Positions 1-9,439 are shown, counted from the first letter of the stretch. The stretch: DNA of 61,595 nt from Mobilibacterium timonense (GCF_900155555.1 NZ_FUHN01000007.1:555055-616649), one strand, 5' to 3'. Notes: generated by a model from the sequence alone, not told the origin. Numbers and translations are program-made.

Positions 1-2
1 CC

Positions 3-751
3 AATCATAACCACCAGTTGAACTGGTGGTTTGTCCTTGCCCTAAAAGGGCCTGTTACTTGCAGGCGTCTTAAGACGCACCGAAATAGACTGCCAACCGC
101 ATCTCTATTTTCCGGCTGCGCCTAAGGGCGCTTTTTATTATGCCTTCGTATTCTTGCTACCCGTGAACGGGTCTATGTACTCCTTCAATGTTAATTGATC
201 ATTTGCGATATCTTCTTGCAGTTGGTTTCGTATGTATTCTGCGATTGCCTTTTTGTTTCTGCCAACTGTATCGACATAATAGCCACGGCACCAGAAATGC
301 CTGTTCCCATACCGATATTTCATATTCGCATGTCTGTCGAATATCATCAGTGAGCTTTTTCCCTTCAGATATCCCATCACTTGCGATACGCTGTATTTTG
401 GCGGAATTGATATCAGCATGTGTACATGATCAGGGCACAACTCCGCTTCTATTATTTCTATGCCTTTCTGATCACACAACTGCCTAAGTATCTTGCCAAT
501 ATCCTCTTTTATTTTTCCGTAGATAATTTGTCTCCTGTACTTCGGCGCAAACACTACGTGATACTGACACCGCCACTTCGAATGTGTTAAACTATTGATG
601 TCGGTTTTGGTAATATTACCCATCGATTTATTCCTCCTTTGTTACATGAGTGCGGTTGGAAGCCTCATTCATGATATCACAGGAGGTTTTTTCTTGAAGC
701 TAAAGCTTCTTACTCCACCGGCTTAGCCGGTGGTTTTTTTACACTAAAGAT
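3..751 (-). mobile_element. IS200-type insertion sequence, copy 1
   Basis: This stretch recurs without any difference I can see at 60847-61595, in the same orientation. It holds one HUH transposase gene and no tnpB, which is the IS200 layout of the IS200/IS605 family. Subterminal hairpins sit near both ends: an inverted repeat at 11-29 (arms CCACCAGTT and AACTGGTGG) and another at 715-733 (arms CCACCGGC and GCCGGTGG, loop TTA). Such hairpins are the single-stranded recognition structures used by this family. There are no terminal inverted repeats or target duplications to fix the ends, so the limits given are those of the shared sequence. Confidence 0.85.
138..623 (-). CDS. tnpA: IS200 family HUH/Y1 transposase TnpA
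   Basis: The 161-residue protein is a Y1 tyrosine transposase that cuts and rejoins single-stranded DNA at the IS ends. The metal-binding HUH motif is His66-Val-His68 within CPDHVHML, and the likely nucleophile is Tyr130 in AEYIRNQ, followed by the expected Gln134. Length matches the family (about 130-160 residues). The ATG at 623 is preceded by a strong AAAGGAGGAATA site. It is the only gene of the element and it is intact, so the element could still be active. An identical gene lies at 60982-61467. Confidence 0.95.
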   Translation of the reverse strand: MGNITKTDINSLTHSKWRCQYHVVFAPKYRRQIIYGKIKEDIGKILRQLCDQKGIEIIEAELCPDHVHMLISIPPKYSVSQVMGYLKGKSSLMIFDRHANMKYRYGNRHFWCRGYYVDTVGRNKKAIAEYIRNQLQEDIANDQLTLKEYIDPFTGSKNTKA

Positions 752-753
752 CA

Positions 754-776
754 CAAAAAAACGGCCGCAGGGCCGT
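754..776 (-). terminator. Intrinsic terminator of the HD-GYP operon
   Basis: On the minus strand arms ACGGCC and GGCCGT enclose a 4-base loop and are followed by seven T residues. It lies 35 bp beyond the stop of the HD-GYP gene and just outside the IS copy. Confidence 0.85.
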
Positions 777-810
777 CGCCGGCTGCCGCCGAATAAGATC
801 TTCTTTTTTT

Positions 811-3411
811 CTAGACGAGGTCTTCCATGTCTCTGTGCACCACGCCCTCGTTGATCAGCTCCACGAATGTCCTGGCGAGATCAGGGTCGAACTGGGAACC
901 GGCATTCCTGAGGATCTCCTGAGCCGCATACTCGATCGGAAGAGGATCCTTGTAGGACCGCCTGGAGATCATGGCGTCGAAGGCGTCCGCGATCGCCAGG
1001 CATCTGGCACCGACCGAGATGTCCGTTCCCGCGAGACCGTTAGGATACCCTCTGCCATCCCATCTCTCATGGTGGCCGACTACCGCAGGGATCAGGTAAT
1101 CCAGGTTCGGCAGGTGGCGGATGATCTCTATGGAGTGGTTCACGTGGGTCTTCATCACGGCGTACTCGTCATCTGTGAGCTTGCCCGGCTTGGTGAGTAT
1201 ACGCTCCGGGATGGCAATTTTCCCTATGTCATGGAGGAGGCCCGCCTCGTAGATCAGCTCCTGATGTTCCCTGGAAACGCCCAGGCGCCTCGCCAGCAGC
1301 GTGGCGCAGATCGCCACGTTCCTGCTGTGGCTGAAGGTGAAGTGGTCCTTTGCGTCGATAGCAGCAGTAAGGGCGTAGATAGTAGGAGCTACCTCCTCGT
1401 ACTCCCTGGTGTAGCCGATCTTGTCGGTCACGGGAGCATCTGCCGCGGTCTCTCTCTCCTCTCCGGTGCTTGCGCTCTTCCTGAGGCTGATCTCCTGGGA
1501 AGGATCTATGTCGCCGGTGTGGTAGGTCATTATGCGGTTTTTCCCGAGGCGCTTTCCGTGGTGGATCTCCATGCTCACGTTGGTCTGGAGTTCCTTCATT
1601 GTGGTTGCGCCGTACGGCATTGAGCAGATGCCAGCCGTGAACGTCACGTTCTTCCGCTTGATGCCGTCGTCATCGAGGCTTGTCCTGTCCATCTGGCTCC
1701 TGATGTTCTCAGCCAGGCGCAAGGCCTCCATCTGACTGCGGTGTGGCATGCAGATGCCGAATTCCTTGTCGGATACCCTGCCGCAGAATACGCCGCGGGG
1801 AATGGTGTTTTTAATAATGCCGGCCAGCCTCGCAAGGACCCTGTCCCCCTCGGCCGTGCCGTATAGTTCGTTGTACAGGCGAAGATCGTCCACATCGATC
1901 ACAAGATATGAAAGCTGGTCACCGCCGGAATTCCTGATCTCCTCTTCCATTTTTCTCAGGAAGGCCGCCCTGTTGAACATGTCAAGCTGAGGATCCAGAT
2001 CTGCGCGCCGCTCAGCCTCTCCGTATAGAATGGCGTTGTTAAGGGCGATGCTTGCAACAGACTGAACGGAACCGATCATGACCATGTCATCGTAAGAGTA
2101 GGCACCGCCGCCGGTCTTTTTTCCTATGAGGAGGATGCCGATGAGCTCATCGTTGTTCCGAAGCGCCGTGATGCACTCTACGCCCAGGGACTCAAGCATG
2201 GTCTTCTCCTCTGACCACATGGACCTGTAGGCCACCGAGCGCTTGAAATCGCTGAACATCAGGCATGTGTCGCCCTTTGCGATGTAGTCGATGTATGGAG
2301 CGTCCCCCTCTATGCAGAGGTCTCTTTTATCCAGTGGATTGGAGGCGTAGTCCAGCACGTATCTGCCGGAGTCCCTGTCCAGGATGAAGAATGAGACCTG
2401 AGAGGCCTTTATGGTATCACGCAGGATCCCGTATGTCTGGTCCATTATCTTCTGGACATCCAGGCTCCTGGAAATGTCCTGGCTGAATTCTCTGAAACGG
2501 TCGTTGCTTGCCTGCTCCTTCCGCAAGGTGATGCGTCTTATGGCGCAGTATGCCGCCAGCGAGACGAGGAATACGATGATCGTGAACACGATGCCAGTGA
2601 CCGCCAGCGATATCCTGTCATCGGGTATGAAATGATCCATCTCGTCCTTGATCGAGCCTACGACGATGGACATTATGACCGTGGACAGGCAGACAGTGCC
2701 GAACATGATCACGGTGGATGAATACAGTGTGGTGAGCCTGAAGGCTCTCCGCTTGGCCAGGGCTGCAAACAGCAGTACTGCATTCACTATCCCGGCCAGG
2801 GTGTCGAACGGGAAAATGTTCCCCGGCATCACCGAAAGGACGTTGCCCAGCACCATCACGACGCAACCTGACAAGATCAGTATTATCTCCGAGGTGTAGT
2901 AATCCCTCTTGTGCCGTTTGCGCTGCTCTCGGAGTGATCTCAGGAGCAGCAGCGTCACATACCCGAGTATCAGCACCGTGACCAACACCGGGATCGCTAT
3001 CCGCCAGTCGGCTTCGTAGTGGAAGATCGTGCGGCCGCCCGGGGTCACCATCTTTTCCGGCACCGCCAGGAATACCTGCCTGAAAGCCAGGATGAGGTAG
3101 ACCACCATGGCACCGTAAATGTATTTTCCGGTCCTGTCCAGTCTTGCACCCAGGTAGTGCGTGACGAAGTCGTAGACGGACCATGGAAGGGCCAGGAGCG
3201 TGAGAAACGAGATCTGGTACCAGAACACATAGCCCGGCCAGAAGCTCAGACGCATGAGAGTCGAGCCTCCGGTCCACATGATGAGAACTATGAGGTACCG
3301 CATGAACGCGCGGATCATGGAGTTCTTTTTTGCAGAACAGAAGGCTATCAGCAGATAGAGGTAAAACAGTACTGCTATGCCGGGGATCCAAATATAAGGA
3401 ACTGCGGTCAT
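811..3411 (-). CDS. Membrane GAF / degenerate GGDEF / HD-GYP protein, probable c-di-GMP phosphodiesterase
   Basis: The 866-residue protein starts with about eight membrane helices (residues 5-290), followed by a GAF-like sensor (about 315-465), a GGDEF-like domain (about 480-630) and an HD-GYP domain (about 670-850). The HD-GYP signature is complete, with HDIGK at 727-731 and HHERWDGRGYP at 780-790, so hydrolysis of cyclic di-GMP to GMP is the likely activity. The GGDEF site reads GRVSDKEF at 544-551, so cyclase activity is doubtful and the domain may instead bind a nucleotide or serve as a dimer module. The ATG has the site AGAGGAGAT. It is the last gene of a three-gene operon, 4 bp after the GH3-family gene. 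Confidence 0.9.
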   Translation of the reverse strand: MTAVPYIWIPGIAVLFYLYLLIAFCSAKKNSMIRAFMRYLIVLIMWTGGSTLMRLSFWPGYVFWYQISFLTLLALPWSVYDFVTHYLGARLDRTGKYIYGAMVVYLILAFRQVFLAVPEKMVTPGGRTIFHYEADWRIAIPVLVTVLILGYVTLLLLRSLREQRKRHKRDYYTSEIILILSGCVVMVLGNVLSVMPGNIFPFDTLAGIVNAVLLFAALAKRRAFRLTTLYSSTVIMFGTVCLSTVIMSIVVGSIKDEMDHFIPDDRISLAVTGIVFTIIVFLVSLAAYCAIRRITLRKEQASNDRFREFSQDISRSLDVQKIMDQTYGILRDTIKASQVSFFILDRDSGRYVLDYASNPLDKRDLCIEGDAPYIDYIAKGDTCLMFSDFKRSVAYRSMWSEEKTMLESLGVECITALRNNDELIGILLIGKKTGGGAYSYDDMVMIGSVQSVASIALNNAILYGEAERRADLDPQLDMFNRAAFLRKMEEEIRNSGGDQLSYLVIDVDDLRLYNELYGTAEGDRVLARLAGIIKNTIPRGVFCGRVSDKEFGICMPHRSQMEALRLAENIRSQMDRTSLDDDGIKRKNVTFTAGICSMPYGATTMKELQTNVSMEIHHGKRLGKNRIMTYHTGDIDPSQEISLRKSASTGEERETAADAPVTDKIGYTREYEEVAPTIYALTAAIDAKDHFTFSHSRNVAICATLLARRLGVSREHQELIYEAGLLHDIGKIAIPERILTKPGKLTDDEYAVMKTHVNHSIEIIRHLPNLDYLIPAVVGHHERWDGRGYPNGLAGTDISVGARCLAIADAFDAMISRRSYKDPLPIEYAAQEILRNAGSQFDPDLARTFVELINEGVVHRDMEDLV

Positions 3412-3415
3412 TTAA

Positions 3416-5056
3416 TTATCTCCTCTGGATCGTTCCGTAGGACATCAGCTTGTTGATAACGTATTTTCCCGGGTTTATCGCCGGTATGTCCTCGCCCAGC
3501 TCCTCCCGGCAGTGCTGGAACGAACCGCACTTCAGCACGGTGATCCTCAGCGGATCTATCCCCAGCATCTTCTCGAGATCGTCATAGTCTGTATCCATGA
3601 ATTTGAAGTAGACCTTCAGGTGTTCCCTGAGGACCTGTACGCTCACGGCAGCCGAATCCACCGACTCCGGGTCTATCTCGAGGTACAGGTGGAGATACGG
3701 CCTTCTCCCCTTTTCCCATTCCTTGGCCGCAGTGCAGCTGGTTATCGGGAGCCTTGAGAGGCGGATCGCATCGTTTATGGAATTTTCCGTTATCCTCGTG
3801 AATCCGGCTATATCGATGACATTGTTTATCCTGTCCACATATTGCACCAGAGGGAGCCCGGTGGTGCTGTCCCCGTTGAGATGGACGCACCTGAACATGT
3901 CCCCCACTCTGTATCTGGCGAAGGCTCCACCCTTCAGGCTGGTTATCACCAGCTCGTAGTCGTGTCCGTCCTGAAGCTCGCTGAGGAGCAGTGTCCTGGG
4001 CTGATACGACGGATCTCTCTGCGAACGCAGGGACTCCTCCTCAGGGATGAATTCAGGGAAGCAGCTGTCCGGGAAAAAAACCATCCCGTCATGCGAATTT
4101 GTCTCGGTGCAGAGCAGTGACATCTCGGTGCCCGCGAAGATCTCGTGGGGCGTTATCCCCCAGGCCTCGCCGAGGAAATCCTTGTAGCATCTCGTATCGG
4201 TACCGGCGCAAACCAGCGTCTTCAGGCTGAACACGTCCCCCGGCACCATATGGCGCCCCTCTTTTTCACAGGTCCTCTTCGCCTTGAGAAATCTGAGAGC
4301 CATGCGCGGAGATACCCTGCGCATCTTACCGGAGCTCGTGCCTTTCTTCTCTCCGGACGCCGAGTTTATGAACTGCTCCGTCATGTACGCGATGACGCTG
4401 GTCATCCCGAAGAATCCGTCGATGCCAGTCTCAAGCCCCATCTTGAATCCCTCCTTATTTCTCTGTCCGAAGCTCATTGCATTAGCCTGGCGGACGGGCG
4501 GAAGGAACCTGAAGTCTATCTCCTTTTCCAGCACGTGGGGAAAAAGCCCCGTGACGTACGGCAGCGGGGCCAGACCGAAAAGCATTCTGTCCCCGTTCCG
4601 CAGCAGGGACTCATTCGGTTCGCTGGATGATGCCAGTGTCACTATGGCCAGCATGTTATTATTGAGCGCCTCGATCATATCCTGGGTGTACGGCGCGGTC
4701 TTCACCGGATGGCGGCCGCCTTCCCATGTGGTCTCCAGCCAGATCACCGGCGGAGCCGGAAGCATGTCCACGCGCCTGTTGAGCAGAACATCCGCATAGT
4801 CTTCATATCTGGTGAGTGGGACCATCTCCCGGAATTCCCGGATGCTGCGTGGCTTCTTGCCCTTGAGTATCCTCTGCCCCAGGCCGCTCTCAGACCAGAC
4901 TCTGATCTGCTCCTCCATGAGGCGTTCCTGTATCCTGTTGAATTTCTCGGGACTCAGGCTGAGGAATCCGCAGTACTCCCCCCACAGATCCAGCTCGTGC
5001 TGGTGCTCCAGCTTGTCCGCGTATCTCATGCGTGAAGATCCAGTTCCCCTCTTCAT
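3416..5056 (-). CDS. GH3-family acyl-acid amido synthetase-like protein
   Basis: This 546-residue protein resembles the GH3 family, adenylate-forming enzymes that in plants join auxin or jasmonate to amino acids. Bacterial members are widespread but their substrates are mostly unknown. Recognisable parts are the N-terminal region with PLTRYEDYADVL, a Ser-rich nucleotide-binding stretch (TLASSSEPNES), and the central GTEMSLLCTETN and YRVGDMFRCV regions that match the family's ATP-binding layout. I chose the ATG at 5056, whose A overlaps the TGA of the upstream gene (TGATG coupling); a GTG at 5059 is possible. The operon partners, a membrane methyltransferase-like protein and an HD-GYP protein, do not identify a substrate. 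Confidence 0.8.
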   Translation of the reverse strand: MKRGTGSSRMRYADKLEHQHELDLWGEYCGFLSLSPEKFNRIQERLMEEQIRVWSESGLGQRILKGKKPRSIREFREMVPLTRYEDYADVLLNRRVDMLPAPPVIWLETTWEGGRHPVKTAPYTQDMIEALNNNMLAIVTLASSSEPNESLLRNGDRMLFGLAPLPYVTGLFPHVLEKEIDFRFLPPVRQANAMSFGQRNKEGFKMGLETGIDGFFGMTSVIAYMTEQFINSASGEKKGTSSGKMRRVSPRMALRFLKAKRTCEKEGRHMVPGDVFSLKTLVCAGTDTRCYKDFLGEAWGITPHEIFAGTEMSLLCTETNSHDGMVFFPDSCFPEFIPEEESLRSQRDPSYQPRTLLLSELQDGHDYELVITSLKGGAFARYRVGDMFRCVHLNGDSTTGLPLVQYVDRINNVIDIAGFTRITENSINDAIRLSRLPITSCTAAKEWEKGRRPYLHLYLEIDPESVDSAAVSVQVLREHLKVYFKFMDTDYDDLEKMLGIDPLRITVLKCGSFQHCREELGEDIPAINPGKYVINKLMSYGTIQRR

Positions 5057-5613
5057 CACTTTCTCCGTATCTTGTCCCGTCCCTTCTTCCCTGCCGGGAT
5101 CAGGAAGCGGACAGAGTTCCTGTAATCCGAATAATCATCGAAGACCTTTGGAAAAATATATTCATCCTGGAACCAGGAGTATCCGATATTGCACAGGGTG
5201 AATATCGTTCCGCCGGTCATGAGGTGCCGGGATCCGAGGAAGAGTGCCAGGAAAAAATATACTCCCGCAAATCCCCATACTCCGGGGTGGCGGCATGCAC
5301 CGTAGACTCCTGTGGTACAAAGCTTCTGGGCCGACCCCTCCACGTATGCTTCGTGGGCGGGAATGGCGAAGAACAGCGAATATATCAGCAGCCACGCCGA
5401 GGCGGCCGCCCCTGCCAGCCACGCTGCCGATGCCGCATGCGGGCCCGGAAAAGCCGCGTCCGAAGCGGCTGTTTTTACCGAGGAAAGAGCGAGGAGCAAG
5501 ATCCCCGCCGGGAAAAGAAGCCTCAGCGCCCTGCGGTTATTCCTTGTCTGATTGATGTCATAAGCCACGAACATCAGGAAGGAAACGCATCCCAGAAAGA
5601 TCCACCTAATCAC
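5056..5613 (-). CDS. ICMT-like integral membrane protein (isoprenylcysteine/phospholipid methyltransferase family)
   Basis: The 185-residue protein has about five hydrophobic helices. Its C-terminal half contains GVYGACRHPGVWGF, the RHP motif with flanking residues found in membrane methyltransferases of the ICMT/PEMT type that use S-adenosylmethionine. The final section (YSWFQDEYIFPKVFDDYSDYRN) follows the usual pattern ending in a Y-x-x-Y helix. The start is a GTG at 5613 with GAGGTG upstream. It heads the operon and is translationally coupled to the GH3-family gene. The methyl acceptor cannot be predicted. Confidence 0.65.
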   Translation of the reverse strand: MIRWIFLGCVSFLMFVAYDINQTRNNRRALRLLFPAGILLLALSSVKTAASDAAFPGPHAASAAWLAGAAASAWLLIYSLFFAIPAHEAYVEGSAQKLCTTGVYGACRHPGVWGFAGVYFFLALFLGSRHLMTGGTIFTLCNIGYSWFQDEYIFPKVFDDYSDYRNSVRFLIPAGKKGRDKIRRK

Positions 5614-5720
5614 CAGTCACCTCATTTAAATGCACGACAATGTATATATTTTAACTTAAATCGCACCCGATGTATAGGATTATAACTTTGCCTGTGTAAA
5701 CAAATGGTACGAGCTACACA

Positions 5721-5760
5721 AAAAACGACGGGGCAAAGTTCATGACTTCGAACCCGTCGT
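5721..5760 (-). terminator. Intrinsic terminator after the NSS transporter gene
   Basis: On the minus strand the arms ACGACGGG and CCCGTCGT pair across a 20-base loop and are followed by TTTTTTG. It ends the leftward transporter/dehydrogenase transcription unit. The rest of 5614-5814 holds only the putative upstream region of the ICMT-like gene. Confidence 0.85.
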
Positions 5761-5814
5761 CTGACCATAATCACCATTTATCAATTTTGCCGCAGTTGTT
5801 GTTGAAGCACTAGT

Positions 5815-7128
5815 TTACAGCAGTCCGAAGAGCGATAGTGAAAATACTACTATGATCAACGGTGCGACAAATTTTATGATAAATCCAAGCGTTTTGACCA
5901 TTCCAGATCCTTTGCTGATTCCAATCGTATCCGCAAAATTATCTATCCCCCATATCCATCCGACAAAGATCGACATAAAGAATGCGCCTGCTGTCAGAAA
6001 AATATTATTCGTGATCATGTCGAAAAAATTGAACAAAGTATCTGAAAGCGTAGCTGGTATTCCAATCACAAGGACGAGCAGGAATGTTGTGAACATCGCT
6101 TTCATTCTTCCAAATCCAAACTGATCCATCAGGAATCCTATTATCGCCTGCCATCCTGCAATACCCGAGGAGAAAGCAGCTATAAAGAAGGCGATATAGA
6201 ACAGAGTCCCCCAGAAGAGACCTCCTGGCAACGCATTGAACACATTCGGCATCACGATAAACGTCAGTCCAGGCCCGGCCTGTACATCCAGACCAAACGC
6301 CGATGTCAATGGGAAGATCATCATTCCCGCAAGGATCGCCACAAAGATCACTGCACAGGAAACTATAGTAGAATTCTTGAGCGCATTCAGGTCTCCCTCT
6401 TTTTGATAACTTCCGAATGTTAAAGCAACAGCCATGGCAATTCCCAGAGAAAAGAATGTCTGTCCGAGTGCAGATAGAATCGACTCACCGCTGAAATTTG
6501 CTGCATCCAGGCTGAACAGGAACTTTAAACCATCCGATGCTCCAGGCAGCCTCAGGCCCATGATCACTATAGCAACCATGATGACCACGAGGGAAGGCAG
6601 CAATACTTTTCCAATTTTCTCAATTCCATCCTGCAGATTATTTTTCACAACAAGCATCGTCAGAACACAGTTCACAAGAATAAGTGCTATGACAAGCGTG
6701 TGATTGCTGCTGAACGTGCCGAAATACTCAGCGATCTGTCCTGAGTTCATTCCCTTGAATACACCCATCGGCGTAGCGTAAATGTAATGAATGACCCATC
6801 CGTAGACCGGCACGGTATACCCTGCTACCATCACGATGCAGAGCATGTTAAACAGTCCTACGATCCCCCACGGCTTTTTTCCCGAAAGCTTCTGATATGC
6901 TTTTACAGGAGTCTGTCTTGATGCCATTCCCAGCGAAACTTCGGCCGTGAAGAGTGGAATTCCTATGACGATCATGAATAGAGCATATGTCAGAAGGTAC
7001 AAACCTCCTCCATATGTTCCGCATACATACGGAAATCTCCACAGTGTCCCTACTCCTACTGAAAACCCTATGGTTGAAACGATAAATCCCAACCTTGACC
7101 CAAAACTGTCTCGCGATTTATCCTCCAT
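5815..7128 (-). CDS. NSS-family sodium-dependent amino acid transporter
   Basis: The 437-residue protein is a neurotransmitter:sodium symporter family member with about 11 membrane helices, the shorter form common in bacteria. The N-terminal signature is clear: GFSVGVGTLWRFPYVC at about 21-36 carries the unwound TM1 segment that binds sodium and the substrate amino group. It should import an amino acid with sodium. It is followed upstream by an amino acid dehydrogenase gene read in the same direction (46-bp gap), which suggests an uptake and oxidative deamination module for a hydrophobic amino acid. The ATG has a strong AAAGGAGGTAGC site. Base composition is more AT-rich than flanking genes. 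Confidence 0.92.
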   Translation of the reverse strand: MEDKSRDSFGSRLGFIVSTIGFSVGVGTLWRFPYVCGTYGGGLYLLTYALFMIVIGIPLFTAEVSLGMASRQTPVKAYQKLSGKKPWGIVGLFNMLCIVMVAGYTVPVYGWVIHYIYATPMGVFKGMNSGQIAEYFGTFSSNHTLVIALILVNCVLTMLVVKNNLQDGIEKIGKVLLPSLVVIMVAIVIMGLRLPGASDGLKFLFSLDAANFSGESILSALGQTFFSLGIAMAVALTFGSYQKEGDLNALKNSTIVSCAVIFVAILAGMMIFPLTSAFGLDVQAGPGLTFIVMPNVFNALPGGLFWGTLFYIAFFIAAFSSGIAGWQAIIGFLMDQFGFGRMKAMFTTFLLVLVIGIPATLSDTLFNFFDMITNNIFLTAGAFFMSIFVGWIWGIDNFADTIGISKGSGMVKTLGFIIKFVAPLIIVVFSLSLFGLL

Positions 7129-7174
7129 AGCGCTACCTCCTTTCTCCTGGAATCACCTTCAAAGGGATGCATCA

Positions 7175-8506
7175 CTATTCTCCATATATTTTCGCTTCAA
7201 CAGACCTGTATGCATTTTCCGTAGGTGTGATACCCAGCTCACTGGCTTCCTTCAGGTTTACACGAGTCATTTCAGCGCACTTTACAGCTACCTTATCCAT
7301 CAGAGCCTGCTTATCTGCTTTGTCTTCGTGCATATGCATCTCTGCTCCGGACATCACTCCGCCAATGTTGTGTACCCAGCACTCTTCGTACAGTATCCCC
7401 CTTGCAGCCAGTTTCTTTGACAGCGCGATCTCCTCCTCTATCGTTTTAGCTGCAAGCTGGTTGTTTGCTGCTCCAAACACCATCTTGACCTTGAGGCCGT
7501 TGATCACATCTTCAGTTAAAAAGCCTCCTATAGCACATGGGCAGAGGATATCGGCTTCAGTGTTGAGAATGTCGTCTGTGAATTCAATATTCGCATCAGG
7601 ATGCGCTGCCTTTAACTTCTCATACCGTTCCGGATCGAGATCATTTACGATCAGATCCGCGCCATCCTCCAGAAGGTATTCTGCCTGCGGATAACCTACG
7701 GCACCAAGTCCCATTACGGCCACTTTTAACCCCCTCAGGTCCGTCTGACCGAATTTCACCTTTACTGCCTCTCTTAATGCATGCTCTACACCCCACGCCG
7801 TTGGCACACCAGATGCACCAAGCGGATTGTTTTTAAGTCCACCATTAATATATCTCGTGTATTCATGAAGGGCATCTGCAAGCTCCACTGGGTAATTCAT
7901 ATCCGGACCAGTGAAAAATCTCACTCTGTTAAGGGCAAATGCTATGAATCCCAGCTCATCTTTGTTATTCAGATCGATTTGTTCAGCATGAACCGCAATT
8001 TTTCCGCCGCCGTAATGCAATCCTGCTGCAATGTGCTTATGAGTCTCTGCTCTGGCGAGATTAAGTCCGTCTATCAGCACATCGATCTCAGCATCCTCTT
8101 TAGGATGTCTCCTGATCCCGCCGGTGTAAATGCACTGTTCAAAGTTTTCCATTCCCATAATATATGTGTGAATGTTTGCAATAAATCTCCAGTCCTTTTG
8201 AGAATTGTACAGACAATCAAGGCCGAAATACCTTCCATTTCTCAGGAGATCCAGCACTTCCTCGAGGTAATCAGAAAGGCCATATTCTGCAAAAAGCTCC
8301 CTGGTTTCCTTATCATTCAGGCGAATGTCATCATCAGTCAGCAGGCTTTCCTGATAAAACTTCCTGTTGTAGTCACTCCATTTGATATCCGGGTCCCATT
8401 CTTTTGCCGCCCACATATAATCCTTTCCCGTTCTCCAGTCATAACGGATCTTGAGGGTGGTCAGGCCTTCTTCCTTAAGAGGTGTGAATAAGCTTCTATC
8501 GTCCAT
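7175..8506 (-). CDS. Glu/Leu/Phe/Val-type amino acid dehydrogenase
   Basis: The protein of 443 residues belongs to the NAD(P)-dependent amino acid dehydrogenases that deaminate an amino acid to its 2-oxo acid and ammonia. HYGGGKIAV corresponds to the family's glycine-rich substrate segment with the catalytic lysine, and VAVMGLGAVGYPQAEYL is the Rossmann nucleotide motif. It is longer than typical leucine dehydrogenase (about 360) because of an N-terminal extension of roughly 90 residues. The chosen ATG at 8506 has a strong CAGGAGGAATATT site; an in-frame codon 27 bases further upstream lacks one. It is probably cotranscribed with the NSS symporter and controlled by the divergent GntR protein. 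Substrate preference cannot be read from sequence. Confidence 0.85.
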   Translation of the reverse strand: MDDRSLFTPLKEEGLTTLKIRYDWRTGKDYMWAAKEWDPDIKWSDYNRKFYQESLLTDDDIRLNDKETRELFAEYGLSDYLEEVLDLLRNGRYFGLDCLYNSQKDWRFIANIHTYIMGMENFEQCIYTGGIRRHPKEDAEIDVLIDGLNLARAETHKHIAAGLHYGGGKIAVHAEQIDLNNKDELGFIAFALNRVRFFTGPDMNYPVELADALHEYTRYINGGLKNNPLGASGVPTAWGVEHALREAVKVKFGQTDLRGLKVAVMGLGAVGYPQAEYLLEDGADLIVNDLDPERYEKLKAAHPDANIEFTDDILNTEADILCPCAIGGFLTEDVINGLKVKMVFGAANNQLAAKTIEEEIALSKKLAARGILYEECWVHNIGGVMSGAEMHMHEDKADKQALMDKVAVKCAEMTRVNLKEASELGITPTENAYRSVEAKIYGE

Positions 8507-8571
8507 AATATTCCTCCTGAAATACATCTTCATCTTTCAGATTTGGCCAACTACGCATTTCATGCATCACG

Positions 8572-8632
8572 TATTACATGTAATATGTTTTGTCGAGTGG
8601 ATATTACCACATATCACATATTACATGCAATA
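8572..8632. promoter_or_regulatory. Twin palindromic operators between the dehydrogenase and GntR genes
   Basis: A perfect 14-bp palindrome TATTACATGTAATA lies at 8572-8585, and a near copy TATTACATGCAATA with one changed base lies at 8619-8632. The centres are 47 bp apart. They sit in the 219-bp gap between the leftward dehydrogenase and the rightward GntR-type regulator, so they are the natural candidates for the regulator's binding sites. The surrounding DNA is AT-rich. No further gene lies in the gap. Confidence 0.65.
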
Positions 8633-8725
8633 CGTATTGTTGATTTATTTTTTTTTCTCTGTTATCATCTCTAAACAATAGATATGTGAATAATCCGTTA
8701 ATCAGAGATAGCGAGGAGATACTAT

Positions 8726-9400
8726 ATGCCCTCTGGCAGAACAAAAGTTGTAAGGAATTCACTGGTAGATCAGATATATGATCTTATAATAGGAAAAATA
8801 CAGAATGGGGAGCTGTCTCCTGGAGACCGATTAAACATCGAAGCCCTTTCTGAAGAGTTTGGAGTAAGCCGAACTCCTATGAGAGAAACTATAAACAGAC
8901 TTGCTCAAAGCGGCTATGTAGAAATGAAATACAACGCTGGCCCGCGCGTTTCCGTTCTGGACCCATCAAAAGTCCGCGAGATCGCAACAGCCAATACTGT
9001 GCTCCTAGAAGGAATGATGGATCTCTTCCTCTCTTCTGAAGACTCTGATGTCGATGCACTTTGTACGGATCTCGACGAAATAATATCCGATCAGATAGCG
9101 ACAGTTTCTGAAGAGGATCATACCAGGTTTTCCCATCTGTCTGTGGAATTTCATAACCGCCTTATTCAGGCCTGTCCAAATGTCACACTACAGAAGTTTG
9201 CAGCAAACACTCAGGTCCAGCTCGATATGTTCGTATCAGCATACCAGAAGGACATCACCTTCAGGCAGAAATCAATATCCGACCACAAGGAACTTGTCAG
9301 CTGCCTCAGGAACAGGAATGCTTGTGAATTCAAGGCAGCTCTAAGGGAACACAACACCAGCCCGATCGCTTACTTCGAGAATATGGCACGATCCGAATAA
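8726..9400 (+). CDS. GntR-family transcriptional regulator (FadR/FCD type)
   Basis: The 224-residue protein has an N-terminal winged helix (about 10-78) with the GntR core LSEEFGVSRTPMRETINRLA and an all-helical C-terminal ligand domain of the FCD type with conserved histidines (His152, His196 region), which often bind a metal and a small acid. It is read divergently from the amino acid dehydrogenase and transporter, with two palindromes between, so it probably controls them in response to the amino acid or its oxo acid. The ATG has GAGGAGATACT upstream. Confidence 0.9.
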   Translation: MPSGRTKVVRNSLVDQIYDLIIGKIQNGELSPGDRLNIEALSEEFGVSRTPMRETINRLAQSGYVEMKYNAGPRVSVLDPSKVREIATANTVLLEGMMDLFLSSEDSDVDALCTDLDEIISDQIATVSEEDHTRFSHLSVEFHNRLIQACPNVTLQKFAANTQVQLDMFVSAYQKDITFRQKSISDHKELVSCLRNRNACEFKAALREHNTSPIAYFENMARSE

Positions 9401-9439
9401 CTTTATTAGACGATTTTCATTTGAAGACGCTATCACACC

